DNA of 64,000 bases, taken from positions 1-64,000 of the forward strand of contig CAMCLK010000015.1 in assembly GCA_945875585.1 (NCBI GenBank), in the 5' to 3' direction. The notes under the pieces were generated by a model. It saw only the letters and a list, made by a program, of their open reading frames with translations, was not told the DNA's origin and did not search any database. This DNA comes from Candidatus Kuenenia stuttgartensis (GTDB lineage Bacteria > Planctomycetota > Planctomycetia > Gemmatales > Gemmataceae). Shown piece after piece: positions 54,337-64,000 of this stretch. How positions within the stretch are numbered: the stretch's first letter is position 1; each line of letters starts with the position of its first letter. The position numbers and the translations under genes are program-made.

Positions 54337-55653
54337 ATGGCTGGGCCAGAAACGTCTGAAATTTCAAGCGAGGCATTCCTGCGACAAATCCGGGAATTTC
54401 AGGTAATTCCTGAGGCGCCTCTTCAAAAGGCTCTCAATGCATTGACCACGAGTGTCAATGCTAGGTCCATGGCCACACACCTGCTCCAATCCGGAATCAT
54501 GACCCGATTTCAGGGTTCACGCTTACTTCAAGGACAAGGTGCTTCCCTCCGGTTGGGCCAATACCTCATTCTGGAAGAACTCGGCAGGGGGGGCATGGGA
54601 CGTGTGTTCCGGGCAGAACACACTGCCATGGGACGTGTTGTGGCCCTGAAGGTACTGGCGTCTGACCTCGTGAATTCCCCCCGCGCCAAAGAATTTTTCA
54701 TGCGCGAAGTCCGGGCTGCAAGCCGGTTGTACCATCCCAACATTGTGACTGCATTCGACGCGAACGAAGTGAACGGAATTCACATTCTGGTTATGGAACT
54801 GGTTCAGGGGCCGAATCTTGAACATTTGGTCCGTCAAAGAGGGCCACTGCCCGTGACTGTCGCCTGTGAGTACGCTCGACAGGTGGCGACCGGGCTGGAT
54901 CATGCCACGGAACACGGCATGGTGCACAGAGATATTAAACCAAGCAATCTATTGCTGCGACCTGATGCGGACCCTACCCGTCCGGGTTTGGTGAAGATCA
55001 GCGATTTCGGTTTGGCTCGTTTGGCTCCCATTCGTCACGAAGGTACACCCACCAGCCATGGAACCATCATGGTTGAGGAAAACACAATCATTGGAACCCC
55101 AGACTATCTGGCACCCGAGCAAGCCCGCAGCCTGCACCAAGCCGATATCCGATCCGACATTTACAGTCTGGGTTGCACCCTGTACTTCCTGCTGACAGGC
55201 AAGGTTCCCTACCCGGGTACCAAGGGCCTCGAAAAAATTATCAAGCACTCCACAGACCCGATACCCAAGCCCTCGGCTCTTGTTTCCGGGATTCCACCGA
55301 ACGTCGATGCCGTGGTTAGGCGGATGATGGCGAAAGAGCCGGCAGACCGCTATCAAACGCCTCGGGAAGTCGCGGCAGCGCTGGCGGAAGCCATTGGCGA
55401 AGATTATGGCACTCTGCCGATTGCTCTGGCTGTACCAATGTCGAATCCCGACCCGTTTGCGTCTTTCCAAAACACTTGGAAAGATACAATTATCACACCA
55501 TTCGAAGGAAAATCGACGCCTCCAACCACAGAATCAAACCGCATCAAATCGAATCGGCGCGGTTTCAGTGGTATTCAGGCAGGACTCATCGCTGTGGTAG
55601 CTGTCGCATTGATTGCCACAATTGCTGTAGTGATATTGCGCATTTTCGTGTAA
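54337..55653 (+). CDS. Serine/threonine protein kinase with C-terminal membrane helix
   Basis: 438 residues from ATG 54337 (AGGA nine bases upstream; an in-frame TTG at 54301 is also possible). An N-terminal helical module common in planctomycete kinases (EAFLRQIREF, LLQSGIMTRFQGSRLL) precedes the kinase domain: glycine loop ELGRGGMGRVF, VALKVL (Lys), HRDIKPSN, DFGLAR and LAPEQ. All catalytic motifs are intact. A single C-terminal helix (AGLIAVVAVALIATIAVVIL) anchors it, and no extracellular sensor follows. The gene ends seven bases before the convergent ThiE-fusion gene. Confidence 0.93.
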   Translation: MAGPETSEISSEAFLRQIREFQVIPEAPLQKALNALTTSVNARSMATHLLQSGIMTRFQGSRLLQGQGASLRLGQYLILEELGRGGMGRVFRAEHTAMGRVVALKVLASDLVNSPRAKEFFMREVRAASRLYHPNIVTAFDANEVNGIHILVMELVQGPNLEHLVRQRGPLPVTVACEYARQVATGLDHATEHGMVHRDIKPSNLLLRPDADPTRPGLVKISDFGLARLAPIRHEGTPTSHGTIMVEENTIIGTPDYLAPEQARSLHQADIRSDIYSLGCTLYFLLTGKVPYPGTKGLEKIIKHSTDPIPKPSALVSGIPPNVDAVVRRMMAKEPADRYQTPREVAAALAEAIGEDYGTLPIALAVPMSNPDPFASFQNTWKDTIITPFEGKSTPPTTESNRIKSNRRGFSGIQAGLIAVVAVALIATIAVVILRIFV

Positions 55654-55660
55654 CAAAACA

Positions 55661-57331
55661 TCAATCATCACGGACAAGTTCATGCAGAAGTTGAGCCGCG
55701 TCAACCGAAGGCTGCCGGCTTGATGCGAGAACATTGGAAACTGCCACGCGACGGGCGCCAGCACTAACAGCCATTGCAACCGTTCCAGCATGAATTCCAC
55801 CCAACGCAAACCATGGATGGCTACCAGAGATAGCTGCCACATCCCGCACATAATCCAATCCAGCCAGACTGTTAAACTCCTTGGTGCTCGACTGAAAAAC
55901 AGGCCCCACACCTGCATAATCAGCCCCTTCCATCACTGCCAAGCGGAATTGATCCAAGGAATGGGTGCTTTTCCCCACAATCCGATGGTGACCAAGAATA
56001 CGCCGCGCCTGTTTTACCTCCATATCGTCCTGCCCCAAATGCACACCGTCGGCCTCCACCAGCAATGCAAGGTCTGGCCTATCGTTGACAATAAGGAGCA
56101 CGTCGCTGTCATTTGTCCAGCGGCGTAGCAAATCTAGAATCGCGAGCCATTCACGGTCTGCCAGTTTTTTCTCCCGCGACTGAATCACGGTAACTCCACC
56201 CGCTATGGACTCCTTTACCGCGCGTTCAAAGCCCACAGAACAAGCATTTGACGTTGCTAGAAAATACAACCTGGCACTAGCCAACCGCGAGAGAATGGAA
56301 ACCGGCCCTGTGAACAACGACTCCATCGCATAGGTACGGTACCGCAAGCGCATCAAGGCTAATGCAGCCTCCGGAGAAACCGTTGTTGAATGCTCTTCGA
56401 GTGTCCGTAAAGACTCTTGAGCGCGTTTGAGATTCCGCAGGGCTAACTCCACGGGCTGCGGCCGTTGCATTTCTTCAGCGGCCGTTATTTCAAACTCCAG
56501 ATCAGCCTCCACATTCCGCGCCAATGGGCTTAACCAGGCATTGGGAAGCAACCCAAGAACCTTGGTTAATTCATGTCGAATATCTTTCAGCTCCAGTGTC
56601 ACCACGGGATTGTCGCGAACAAACCGAGCGTGATCTTCAGCAACACGAAGTGCTTCCCGGGCCCTATTGGCAGTTGCATCGATCAGGCGCGCCAGCGGTT
56701 CTGGCTCGTCAATAATTGGGTGCTCTTCCAACTTGGGGGGCGTAGCAACCACCAAGTCATTGAATTCAACCGGCACGGGAACGAGGGTTGCTGGAGGTGG
56801 CCCTAGCCGCTGTTCCAGTTCGGACATGACAAAGCCAACAGATTCCAACTCGCGGGCAAGGTCTGGATGCCTGACCAGTACCGCCAGCATCAGATAGTTC
56901 GTTGTCAGCTCCCCTTCTTGAAATGCCTCTCGAAACAGGATCCCCGCATGCCTGACGAGAATGCGCAACGGCGGAGCCAAATCAGAGATCGTTTGTTGCG
57001 CAGGTTCGTTTACCAATATTTCGTTTGCGCCGGCGTTCCAAGCGCCGGGGACCAAACCGCAGGAAGCCGCTAAAAGAGCCGGTGCACCATCTGGATCATG
57101 GAGAAGAGCCGCCATCAACATACGTGGGGCTAGCTCGTCTCCGTGCAAGGCAATTGATTCATGTGCCACAGCCAATGCTCTTAGCACGGCGGAAGAGCAA
57201 TCGAGCCTCATGAACATCTCCTCTGGCGGAACAATCCCGAGAATCCGCCCATGTGCGTCACTGAACGGGTAGTGGCTGGAAATACGCTCGATTCTGTCGC
57301 AACCCAGATCATGAATTCTGACGAATGACAT
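55661..57331 (-). CDS. thiE: Fusion: Clp-N-like repeats, cyanobacterial-type N-domain, thiamine-phosphate synthase (ThiE)
   Basis: This 556-residue protein has three parts. Two Clp-N-like helical repeats occupy about 40-185 (SSAVLRALAVAHESIALHG, TTNYLMLAVLVRHPDL). A domain at about 215-345 (RLIDATANRAREALRVAEDHARF, LKDIRHELTKVLG) matches the extension found before ThiE in cyanobacteria. The ThiE barrel at about 360-556 has QSREK, LLIVNDRPDLAL, GVHLGQDD, STHS and GVGPVF. ThiE couples the thiazole and pyrimidine halves of thiamine. The Clp-N part is unusual and may bind a partner. A GAGGAG-preceded Met at 57211 is an alternative start that would retain all three domains. Confidence 0.82.
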   Translation of the reverse strand: MSFVRIHDLGCDRIERISSHYPFSDAHGRILGIVPPEEMFMRLDCSSAVLRALAVAHESIALHGDELAPRMLMAALLHDPDGAPALLAASCGLVPGAWNAGANEILVNEPAQQTISDLAPPLRILVRHAGILFREAFQEGELTTNYLMLAVLVRHPDLARELESVGFVMSELEQRLGPPPATLVPVPVEFNDLVVATPPKLEEHPIIDEPEPLARLIDATANRAREALRVAEDHARFVRDNPVVTLELKDIRHELTKVLGLLPNAWLSPLARNVEADLEFEITAAEEMQRPQPVELALRNLKRAQESLRTLEEHSTTVSPEAALALMRLRYRTYAMESLFTGPVSILSRLASARLYFLATSNACSVGFERAVKESIAGGVTVIQSREKKLADREWLAILDLLRRWTNDSDVLLIVNDRPDLALLVEADGVHLGQDDMEVKQARRILGHHRIVGKSTHSLDQFRLAVMEGADYAGVGPVFQSSTKEFNSLAGLDYVRDVAAISGSHPWFALGGIHAGTVAMAVSAGARRVAVSNVLASSRQPSVDAAQLLHELVRDD

Positions 57332-57397
57332 TGTGATGCTGGCGGTGAATCTCTTCCAGCCAAGTTCTCAATTGCTTTACACCAGGGGTGACACACC

Positions 57398-58669
57398 ATG
57401 TCGAGGGGATCCCGAGACCTCCTGACGATCTTCGGCCAAACGGCAATTGCGCTAAGCCTGGTCGCATCCACCAATTCTTTTGTACATGCTCAAGCACCTG
57501 CTGCCTCAACAACTCCCGCACTGGAAGGACTGGAATTAGAAACCTGCCTTTCAATGGCCATGGATCAGCAAGCCACCATCCGGGCAGCCCGGGCAACTTT
57601 GGCCACAGGCTTGGCCAAAATTGAAGCACTTGAACGAAGCGGGCAGATTGGCGCGTTACTTTCAAGCGATCTGAAAGTGAGAAGGCAGCAAGCTTCGCTT
57701 GGCGTTCAGGCTGCCCGCCAAGGCATACGCAAAGCAGAGAACGAAACACGGCAGGCGGTGACTTTCACCTATCTGACCTCGGTATATGCAGCGGAACAGA
57801 AAAAAGAGCTGCAAGCCATGGCAACAAATCTGAAGCAGTTGAAAGAGGCAGCCTCGAGGTTGGCAGAAAAATACCCCGGTCAACTGGAGTTGGTGGAAAT
57901 TGCCAACCATGCCACCGCGAGCAAAGCGCCTGAAGCTGAACAAGGATTTGAACAAGCAATTGCCGCGCTGCGTGAAGCCATTGGAACGTGTGAAAAGGTT
58001 GTTCCCAGCCATGACAAATTACCAAAAGCTTCCTGCTCTTTGACTTCCCGCGAAGAAGCGATTGCTCTTGCGGTGGCCAATCGGCCGGAAATTTCTCAGG
58101 CCGATTTGGGAGCTCACATTTTCGGATTGGAGATTGAGGCTCAGTGCCGCATGCGCTTCAGCACGGCTGGCCGCACGCTGGCATCCGGATCGGATCTCCA
58201 TTCAATGATTCTTCCATCCGGTCAGTACGATGAAAAATACCAACCCGGTCCCATAGCTCCGGAAATGCCCCCACTCATTCCCGGCAATCGCAAAGATCGC
58301 GTGGCTCAGGCAGAGCACCTTGCCGGTAGGGCCCGCGTGCTGCGTGAGAAAGTTCAAGCACTTATCGAACTGGAATCTGGAAACGCCTGGCTTCGTTATA
58401 AGCAAAACTTCGACAAACTACCCATTCTTGAGAAAGCCATTGCCGTTGCAGTGAAGCGCAGTAAGGAATTGCGCGACGATCTTGGTGGCGACAACAAAAT
58501 TTCACCTCGCGATGTACTTGAGGCTGGGCTCATTGAAACCACCCTCAAACAGCAGGCCATTGAAGCCAGACTGGCTGCAATTCAAGCGTTGGCAACGTTG
58601 GAGCGAGCCACTGGCGGCGGATACACGCTGGAACTCGACTGGAAGGTTGCAGCCCCACGCGCCAACTGA
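57398..58669 (+). CDS. TolC family outer membrane protein, atypical
   Basis: This 423-residue protein has a signal peptide (TAIALSLVASTNSFVHAQA). A first outer-membrane-factor repeat follows (ETCLSMAMDQQATIRAARATL), with long Ala/Glu/Lys-rich helices and a second repeat (SREEAIALAVANRPEISQADL). It is shorter than usual TolC proteins and includes a proline-rich inset (GPIAPEMPPLIPGN, about 285-300) where the beta barrel strand would sit. It is followed 54 bases later by a PhnD-like binding protein gene. This pairing suggests export or uptake at the outer membrane, but the role is unclear. Confidence 0.78.
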   Translation: MSRGSRDLLTIFGQTAIALSLVASTNSFVHAQAPAASTTPALEGLELETCLSMAMDQQATIRAARATLATGLAKIEALERSGQIGALLSSDLKVRRQQASLGVQAARQGIRKAENETRQAVTFTYLTSVYAAEQKKELQAMATNLKQLKEAASRLAEKYPGQLELVEIANHATASKAPEAEQGFEQAIAALREAIGTCEKVVPSHDKLPKASCSLTSREEAIALAVANRPEISQADLGAHIFGLEIEAQCRMRFSTAGRTLASGSDLHSMILPSGQYDEKYQPGPIAPEMPPLIPGNRKDRVAQAEHLAGRARVLREKVQALIELESGNAWLRYKQNFDKLPILEKAIAVAVKRSKELRDDLGGDNKISPRDVLEAGLIETTLKQQAIEARLAAIQALATLERATGGGYTLELDWKVAAPRAN

Positions 58670-58723
58670 TCGGCTGGATTCGTTCAAAAACTTTTGATAC
58701 CTCACCCCGGGAGATTCGGCACC

Positions 58724-59617
58724 ATGCATTTGTCAGCGAAGCCATTGACAGCTTTCGCGATCCTCTGCTTAAGCACCTTGACCATGACTGGTCAGGTACA
58801 GGCAGCTAAAGAGGATACGCTTAAGGTTGGCATTACCCGCAACTTCTTCCTCAATTTTTCTGAAACGATTGCAAAGCTAGTAATGCAGCCGTTTCCTGAA
58901 GTTGTGAAGCAACAAACGGGATTGCCCGGCGAAATCGCCATGTCTCCCGATTCCAATGAACTGTGCGAGCGGATGCTTAAAGGCGACACACATCTTGGCG
59001 TGTTTCAGGGAATTGAGTTCCACTGGGCGTGCCTGAAACACCCAGAACTGAAGCCACTCATGCTGGCGGTGAATGAAAAAACACCACTCAAGGCTTATTT
59101 GATCGTACGCAAAGATGAAGTTGGCAAACCAGTGGCATCAATGGCGGGCAAATCCTTGGCAATTCCATCTCAGACCCGTCCATTTGCTCGACTTTGGATG
59201 GAGCGCCGCGGGGTTGTTCCTGGTAAAGACCTCAAGTCGCACTACGGACGTGTCATTCCAGTCAACGACAGCGAAGAAGCTTTGGACGACGTGATCGCGA
59301 ATCGTCTGGATGCGGTTCTTGTGGAGAAAGCCTCTTGGGACCGCTACAAGCGCCTCAAGCCATCAACAAGTGAAAATTTGGGTATGCTTATTGAGTCTGA
59401 AACCTTCCCAAGCACGGTAATTGCTTATTTCCCCAAGAAGGTGCAGCCCACTCATGTTGACAAATTCCGTTCTGGCATGCTCACCGCTGACAAGAACCCA
59501 ACCAGCCAGCGCCTCCTGCAATTGGTGAAGATTTCGAGCTTCGAACCAGTGCCTGCCGATTTTATTGAAGAAGGCAAAGAATTGCTGAGCAACTATCCTC
59601 CCGCCGCTATAAAATAA
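58724..59617 (+). CDS. PhnD-like periplasmic binding protein
   Basis: 297 residues from ATG 58724. A signal peptide (LTAFAILCLSTLTMTGQVQA) is followed by a type II periplasmic binding fold resembling phosphate/phosphite/phosphonate receptors (PhnD). Visible segments are LKVGITRNFF, NELCERMLKGDTHLGVFQG, MAGKSLAIPSQTRP and EEALDDVIANRLDAVLVEK. No ABC permease or ATPase gene is adjacent. Either the partner genes are elsewhere or the protein works as a sensor or buffer. A hairpin follows at 59642. Confidence 0.8.
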   Translation: MHLSAKPLTAFAILCLSTLTMTGQVQAAKEDTLKVGITRNFFLNFSETIAKLVMQPFPEVVKQQTGLPGEIAMSPDSNELCERMLKGDTHLGVFQGIEFHWACLKHPELKPLMLAVNEKTPLKAYLIVRKDEVGKPVASMAGKSLAIPSQTRPFARLWMERRGVVPGKDLKSHYGRVIPVNDSEEALDDVIANRLDAVLVEKASWDRYKRLKPSTSENLGMLIESETFPSTVIAYFPKKVQPTHVDKFRSGMLTADKNPTSQRLLQLVKISSFEPVPADFIEEGKELLSNYPPAAIK

Positions 59618-59641
59618 GGCCTTTGTCCACCAAAATTCCCC

Positions 59642-59672
59642 CTCACCGCGGGCGCATTGAACCCGCGGTGAG
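59642..59672 (+). terminator. Stem-loop after the PhnD-like gene
   Basis: Eleven-base arms CTCACCGCGGG and CCCGCGGTGAG flank a nine-base loop, followed by only a short T-containing tract. It probably ends transcription before the topoisomerase operon, though the T-run is weak. Confidence 0.7.
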
Positions 59673-59743
59673 ATTCATTTCAAGGCCACTCAGGCAACGG
59701 CCTGATACAATCGCTCCGGTCGATCGACCGGGAGGACTCTTCA

Positions 59744-62149
59744 TTGGAAAACATCCAGGCCGCCTCGCTGCATGAGCAGACGAGGGAGCGGTACTTGATC
59801 TATGCGATGTCAGTCATCACCTCGCGCGCCTTGCCAGACGTGCGTGATGGCCTTAAACCCGTTCAGCGGCGAATCTTGTACACCATGTACAACGATCTTC
59901 GGCTGACCTTCGACGGGCGCCCCCGCAAGTGCGCCAAAATCGTTGGAGATGTGACGGGAAACTACCACCCTCACGGCACTTCTGCGGCCTACGAAGCACT
60001 TGTGCGTATGGCTCAGGACTGGGTCCTGAGAGTTCCACTTGTGCAAGGACAGGGGAATTTTGGATCGGTAGATGGCGATCCGCCCGCAGCAGAACGATAC
60101 ACCGAAGCCAAGCTTAGCGTGGCATCTGAACGCCTCATGGACGAACTAAGGCAGCATACCGTTGATATGCGCCCCAACTACGACAACACACGCGAAGAAC
60201 CCATTGTGTTGCCGGCCCAGTTTCCCAACCTGTTGGTCAACGGCTCATCGGGCATCGCGGTGGGGTTGGCAACGAATATGCCTCCCCACAATTTGGGAGA
60301 AGTGATCAAGGCATGCGTGCTGCTGATCGATGAGCCAGAGTCCACCACAGCCCAGCTTCTTGAAAAGCTGAAAGGCCCCGATTTTCCACTTGGTGGCCGC
60401 GTATTGGCCGACAGGGCCAGTCTGCGGCGCATATACGAGGAAGGTACCGGTTCAATCCGCATCCGTGGCGAGTACAAGCTCGAGGAAGTTGGCCGCAAGC
60501 AACAAATTGTTGTCACATCGATCCCTTATGGTGTCGACAAAGGCAAATTGGAAAGCGATATCGGGGCGATCATCGAGGACAAAAAACTCCCTAATCTCCT
60601 GAATCTCGTCAATGAATCCACTGAGAAAGATGGCCTTCGCATCGCCTTGGAAATCAAAACCGGATCCGACCCGGATTTGATCATGGCTTACCTGTTCAAG
60701 CACACTTCGCTCGAAGAAACCTTCAGCTACAACATGACATGCCTGATACCCGTGGAAGGTGCGCCTTCCCGCACCCGCCCTGAACGCTTGGGGCTTAAGG
60801 CTATCCTGCGTCATTTCCTCGACTTCCGCCTTACCACCGTTCGTAAGCGCTTCGAATACGAACTGGCACAACTGCGCAAGCGCATCCACATCCTTGAAGG
60901 CTTCAAAATCATTTTTGACGCCCTCGACAAGGCCATCAAACTGATCCGTGAAAGTCAGGGGAAGGCAGACGCCGCTGATAAATTGATCCGCGCGTTCGGC
61001 TTGGACCAGATTCAGGCCGATGCGGTGCTCGAGGCTGCGATTTACCGTATCGCGCAGCTTGAAATCCGCAAGATAGTCGAGGAGTTGCGCGAAAAAACCG
61101 AAGAAGCGCGAAAAATCGAACGCATCCTCTCTTCCGAAGCGCGCCTTTGGGGTGTGGTCCGCAAAGAACTTGAATCGCTTGCGGAACCAGATCCCAAAAC
61201 AAAAATCAGTCTGGTCGACCGCCGACGCACACGCTTGGGCGCCGACGAAGCGGCTGTGGAATTTGATCCCGAAGCCTATATCACTCGCGAAAATACCCAT
61301 GTGGTACTCACGAGAGATGGCTGGATCAAGCGCGTGGGCCGCTTGGCATCGATCGAGACAACACGCGTCCGTGAAGGCGACAGTGTTATTGCCGTGGCTC
61401 CTGGTGCCACGCTTGATCATGTGGTGCTGGTTGCCGATGATGGCACGGCTTACACGCAGCGCATCCACGATGTCCCAGCAAGCTCGGGGTATGGCGAGCC
61501 AGTAGCCAAATTTTTCCGCTTGGCGGACCAAACTCGTTTGGTGGCTGCCTTGACGACCGACCCGCGTTTTATCGGTTCGGGAACTGGAGATGCCGGCCCG
61601 CTTATTTTGTTTGCCACCTCCGCGGGCATGGTATCCCGGGCCCCGATAGACTCATTTGCCCAACCCAGCACCAAAGCGGGCCGGCGTTGCATGCGACTGG
61701 GAGAAGGTGAAAAAATAGTTTTGGCCACTGTGGTGCGTGGAGGCGAGAGCATTTTTTTGGCAAGTTCGGATGGGCATGTCATCCATTTCGAAATTGATGA
61801 GATACCGATTTTGGCGGGTGCTGGGCGTGGTGTTATCGGCATACGTTTGGAATCTGGCGCCAAATGCCTGGGCGGACAGGTCATGAAATCCGCTTCCGAC
61901 AAGTTTGTGGTTGAAACTCCGGGAGGCAAATCCCATGAAATGACCAGCCGGACATCTAGAATTGCCCGCGGCGGCAAGGGCAGCGAACTGGTGAAGCGCG
62001 CCGGCTTGGAACGCGTGGTGCCGGTCGTGGCTTCCCCCGTCAATTGGGATGACCTAGACCAGAACCAATTGTTCGAACAACCACCCGAAAGCCCAAAGCC
62101 GCCTTCACGCGGACAGGGTCGACTCTTTGACGAAGATTCAGATCGCTAG
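59744..62149 (+). CDS. Type IIA DNA topoisomerase subunit A (GyrA/ParC type)
   Basis: 801 residues starting at TTG, supported by GGGAGGA seven bases upstream. The breakage-reunion domain has [63 protein letters not shown] with the catalytic tyrosine at about residue 119, and [15 protein letters not shown] coiled coil and a six-bladed-type C-terminal domain follow. The usual gyrase box is not intact (RIARGGKG only), so it may be topoisomerase IV-like. It is followed 18 bases later by the B subunit in A-then-B order. Confidence 0.92.
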   Translation: MENIQAASLHEQTRERYLIYAMSVITSRALPDVRDGLKPVQRRILYTMYNDLRLTFDGRPRKCAKIVGDVTGNYHPHGTSAAYEALVRMAQDWVLRVPLVQGQGNFGSVDGDPPAAERYTEAKLSVASERLMDELRQHTVDMRPNYDNTREEPIVLPAQFPNLLVNGSSGIAVGLATNMPPHNLGEVIKACVLLIDEPESTTAQLLEKLKGPDFPLGGRVLADRASLRRIYEEGTGSIRIRGEYKLEEVGRKQQIVVTSIPYGVDKGKLESDIGAIIEDKKLPNLLNLVNESTEKDGLRIALEIKTGSDPDLIMAYLFKHTSLEETFSYNMTCLIPVEGAPSRTRPERLGLKAILRHFLDFRLTTVRKRFEYELAQLRKRIHILEGFKIIFDALDKAIKLIRESQGKADAADKLIRAFGLDQIQADAVLEAAIYRIAQLEIRKIVEELREKTEEARKIERILSSEARLWGVVRKELESLAEPDPKTKISLVDRRRTRLGADEAAVEFDPEAYITRENTHVVLTRDGWIKRVGRLASIETTRVREGDSVIAVAPGATLDHVVLVADDGTAYTQRIHDVPASSGYGEPVAKFFRLADQTRLVAALTTDPRFIGSGTGDAGPLILFATSAGMVSRAPIDSFAQPSTKAGRRCMRLGEGEKIVLATVVRGGESIFLASSDGHVIHFEIDEIPILAGAGRGVIGIRLESGAKCLGGQVMKSASDKFVVETPGGKSHEMTSRTSRIARGGKGSELVKRAGLERVVPVVASPVNWDDLDQNQLFEQPPESPKPPSRGQGRLFDEDSDR

Positions 62150-62167
62150 CAGGAAATGCAACCAACC

Positions 62168-64000
62168 ATGAGCATGGACACGCGCTACTCAGCTAAAGAC
62201 ATTCAGGTGCTAGAAGGGCTTGAGCCCGTTCGCAAGCGCCCCTCGATGTACATTGGTGGGACCGATACCAAGGGACTTCACCACATGGTTTGGGAAATCG
62301 TCGACAATGCCGTCGACGAATATCTCAATTCACATGCCACATCGATTATTGTCACCCTTCACAAAGGGTGCGCCATGGTCAGTGTTCAGGATAATGGACG
62401 CGGTATACCTGTTGATCTTCATCCTAAACATAACAAACCCGCGCTGGAACTGATCCTGACAACTCTGCACTCTGGGGCCAAATTCGGCGAAGGAGACAAC
62501 TACGTTCATTCGGGTGGACTGCATGGAGTCGGTTCTTCCGTGGTCAATGCCCTGTCGCGTAAGTTGGTGGCCACCATCAGGCGTGATGGTGGCGAATGGC
62601 AGCAGGAATTCTGCCAAGGCAAGGCAACCAGTGGTCTTGTGAAATTGGGGCCATCCCGGCTGCATGGAACCACCATTCAGTTCGAGCCTGATCCCGCCAT
62701 TTTCCCCAAGGTTCAACTCGACAGCAAAACCATCCGCTCGCACCTCGACGATATGTCGTACATCCACGCTGGCTTGCAGATCCGCTACAAGGACGAAGAA
62801 GCCGGAACCGACGAAGACCTTTCACATCCTGGCGGCATTCCGGAGTTTCTGACCCGTCTTGTCACAGAAAGCGGAAAGCCACGCGCCTGCGAACAAACAT
62901 TCACCCATAGCAAGGATGGGGGCGAGCGCCTCGAGGCCGCACTCGTATGGACCGAGGCCACGGAAGAGTCGATCAGGTCTTATGTGAACGGGATTCGCAC
63001 GGCATCTGGCGGCACGCACGAGGCGGGATTGAAATCGGCGGTTGTAAAGTCGATTCGCGATTATATGACCACTCACGACATCAGAATCAAGGGACTTACC
63101 ATCGCGGCCGAAGACATCCGCGAAGGTCTGGTTGCCGTTTTGTCTGTATTTGTGCGCGAGCCCATGTTTCAGGGACAGACCAAGGAAAAGCTGAACAATC
63201 CGGAAATGACCGCGACGGTGGAAGGCGCCTTGCGGCCTGCCATAGAATCGTGGCTCAACGCCAACAAAACAGCAGCGGATGCCATTATCGGCCGCATTGT
63301 TCTTGCTGCCCGCGCGAGGCAGGCCAGCCGGGAGGCCATTTCCGAAGTCACACGAAAATCAGCGACCACGCGGCGATTGAACCTGCCTGGTAAACTTGCT
63401 GATTGCAAATCCACGGCCATGGATGAAACAGAGCTGTTCATAGTTGAAGGCGATGGTGCAGGCGGCAGCGCCAAGCAGGGACGCAACAACCGGTTTCAGG
63501 CTGTCCTGCCGCTGCGAGGCAAAATCCTCAACACCGAAGGCCTGACAACGGACAAGGCCATGGCCAATCAAGAGTTGAAAGACCTTGTTTCAGCCTTGGG
63601 TACCGGAGCCGGCAGCAGGTTCAGCATTGCCGGGCTACGCTACGGCAAACTCATCCTGCTGATGGATGCCGATGCCGACGGTTACCACATTTCCACGCTG
63701 ATTCTGGCATTCCTGTTTCGCAACATGCAGGGACTGATCGACGCGGGCCGCGTTTATATCGCCTTGCCGCCCTTGTTCCGCATCGATGTGGGCAAAGAAA
63801 CATATTGGGCCAAAGACGACAATCACAAAGCTGAGATCCTCGCATCGCTACGAACCAACGCCAAATTTGAAGTTTCACGCTTCAAAGGACTTGGCGAAAT
63901 GGATGCCTCTGTTCTGTCTGCCACAACTCTCGATCCTAAACAACGCACGCTGCTCCGCGTGCGTGTGGATTCTATTCTCGACACCGACCGGGCCTTCGTG
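62168..64000 (+). CDS. Type IIA DNA topoisomerase subunit B (GyrB/ParE type), 3' end outside window
   Basis: 611 codons are open to the edge of the window. The GHKL ATPase domain has EGLEPVRKRPSMYIGG, EIVDNAVDEYL, DNGRGIPVD and SGGLHGVGSSVVNALS. The transducer domain follows. The TOPRIM region shows LFIVEGDGAGGSAKQG, LPLRGKILN and LLMDADADGYHISTL. In most relatives the first reads EGDSAGG, so a Ser-to-Gly change is present here. ATG 62168 gives the standard N-terminus, and 62174 is a close alternative. It is co-transcribed with the A subunit. Confidence 0.93.
   Translation, partial: MSMDTRYSAKDIQVLEGLEPVRKRPSMYIGGTDTKGLHHMVWEIVDNAVDEYLNSHATSIIVTLHKGCAMVSVQDNGRGIPVDLHPKHNKPALELILTTLHSGAKFGEGDNYVHSGGLHGVGSSVVNALSRKLVATIRRDGGEWQQEFCQGKATSGLVKLGPSRLHGTTIQFEPDPAIFPKVQLDSKTIRSHLDDMSYIHAGLQIRYKDEEAGTDEDLSHPGGIPEFLTRLVTESGKPRACEQTFTHSKDGGERLEAALVWTEATEESIRSYVNGIRTASGGTHEAGLKSAVVKSIRDYMTTHDIRIKGLTIAAEDIREGLVAVLSVFVREPMFQGQTKEKLNNPEMTATVEGALRPAIESWLNANKTAADAIIGRIVLAARARQASREAISEVTRKSATTRRLNLPGKLADCKSTAMDETELFIVEGDGAGGSAKQGRNNRFQAVLPLRGKILNTEGLTTDKAMANQELKDLVSALGTGAGSRFSIAGLRYGKLILLMDADADGYHISTLILAFLFRNMQGLIDAGRVYIALPPLFRIDVGKETYWAKDDNHKAEILASLRTNAKFEVSRFKGLGEMDASVLSATTLDPKQRTLLRVRVDSILDTDRAFV

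Noticed and set aside
60452-61531. Minus-strand open frame of about 360 codons opposite the topoisomerase A gene
   Set aside because: It is antisense to highly conserved coding sequence and shows no domain.

Overview
The window looks like a piece of a planctomycete chromosome, probably from the Gemmata branch. The markers are a paired DUF1592-type cytochrome protein and DUF1552 protein, a DUF1571 protein, a planctomycete-style Ser/Thr kinase, two large surface proteins carrying the N-terminal motif LEDRTTPA, a WD40 giant, and weak or absent Shine-Dalgarno sites at several starts. No rRNA, tRNA, CRISPR array or intact insertion sequence was seen. The genus assignment is inference from gene families, not from a marker gene.

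Layout, left to right. 1-499 is decayed DNA: a frameshifted fragment of an EmrA-type gene joined to a GntR-regulator remnant with two in-frame stops. A small monooxygenase (496-807) leads into the DUF1592/DUF1552 pair (887-6104). 6799-12390 is a tightly overlapping export operon: EmrA-type adaptor, TolC-type channel, two unrecognised envelope proteins and a 14-helix-type MFS pump. 12341-19241 holds housekeeping genes: MBL hydrolase, DUF1571 protein, pyrE, tatD, a degenerate NuoM-like membrane protein, scpB and truD. 19252-26209 is a surface-protein island: two LEDRTTPA paralogues on the minus strand, separated by five copies of a palindromic repeat of about 150 bases, with a sixth partial copy on the far side of the first gene.

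26836-32680 carries a WD40 protein, a zinc alcohol dehydrogenase, a fucose-mutarotase-type protein and a CNNM/CorC-type membrane protein. 32761-37152 (minus) pairs an AsmA-like giant with an LptF/LptG permease, suggesting lipid traffic across the envelope. Then come an esterase, a LarA-like protein and a TlpA-like lipoprotein. mtnB-mtnD-mtnC (41151-43133, minus) form a methionine-salvage operon.

43307-46884 is the most intriguing locus. A membrane sensor with a class III nucleotide cyclase domain is followed 32 bases later by a mechanosensitive (MscS) channel with a C-terminal cyclic-nucleotide-binding domain. Both partners appear to lack textbook key residues (second metal Asp and transition-state Asn in the cyclase; phosphate-cassette Arg in the channel). 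This suggests a private signal-to-channel pair that may have co-diverged.

46949-52680 (minus) is an RND efflux pair preceded by a beta-propeller protein. 53028-54062 holds two small secreted proteins, each closed by a strong terminator. 54337-59617 holds a Ser/Thr kinase, an unusual Clp-N/ThiE fusion, a TolC-like protein and a PhnD-like binding protein. The window ends in a type IIA topoisomerase operon in A-then-B order, with the B subunit running off the edge.
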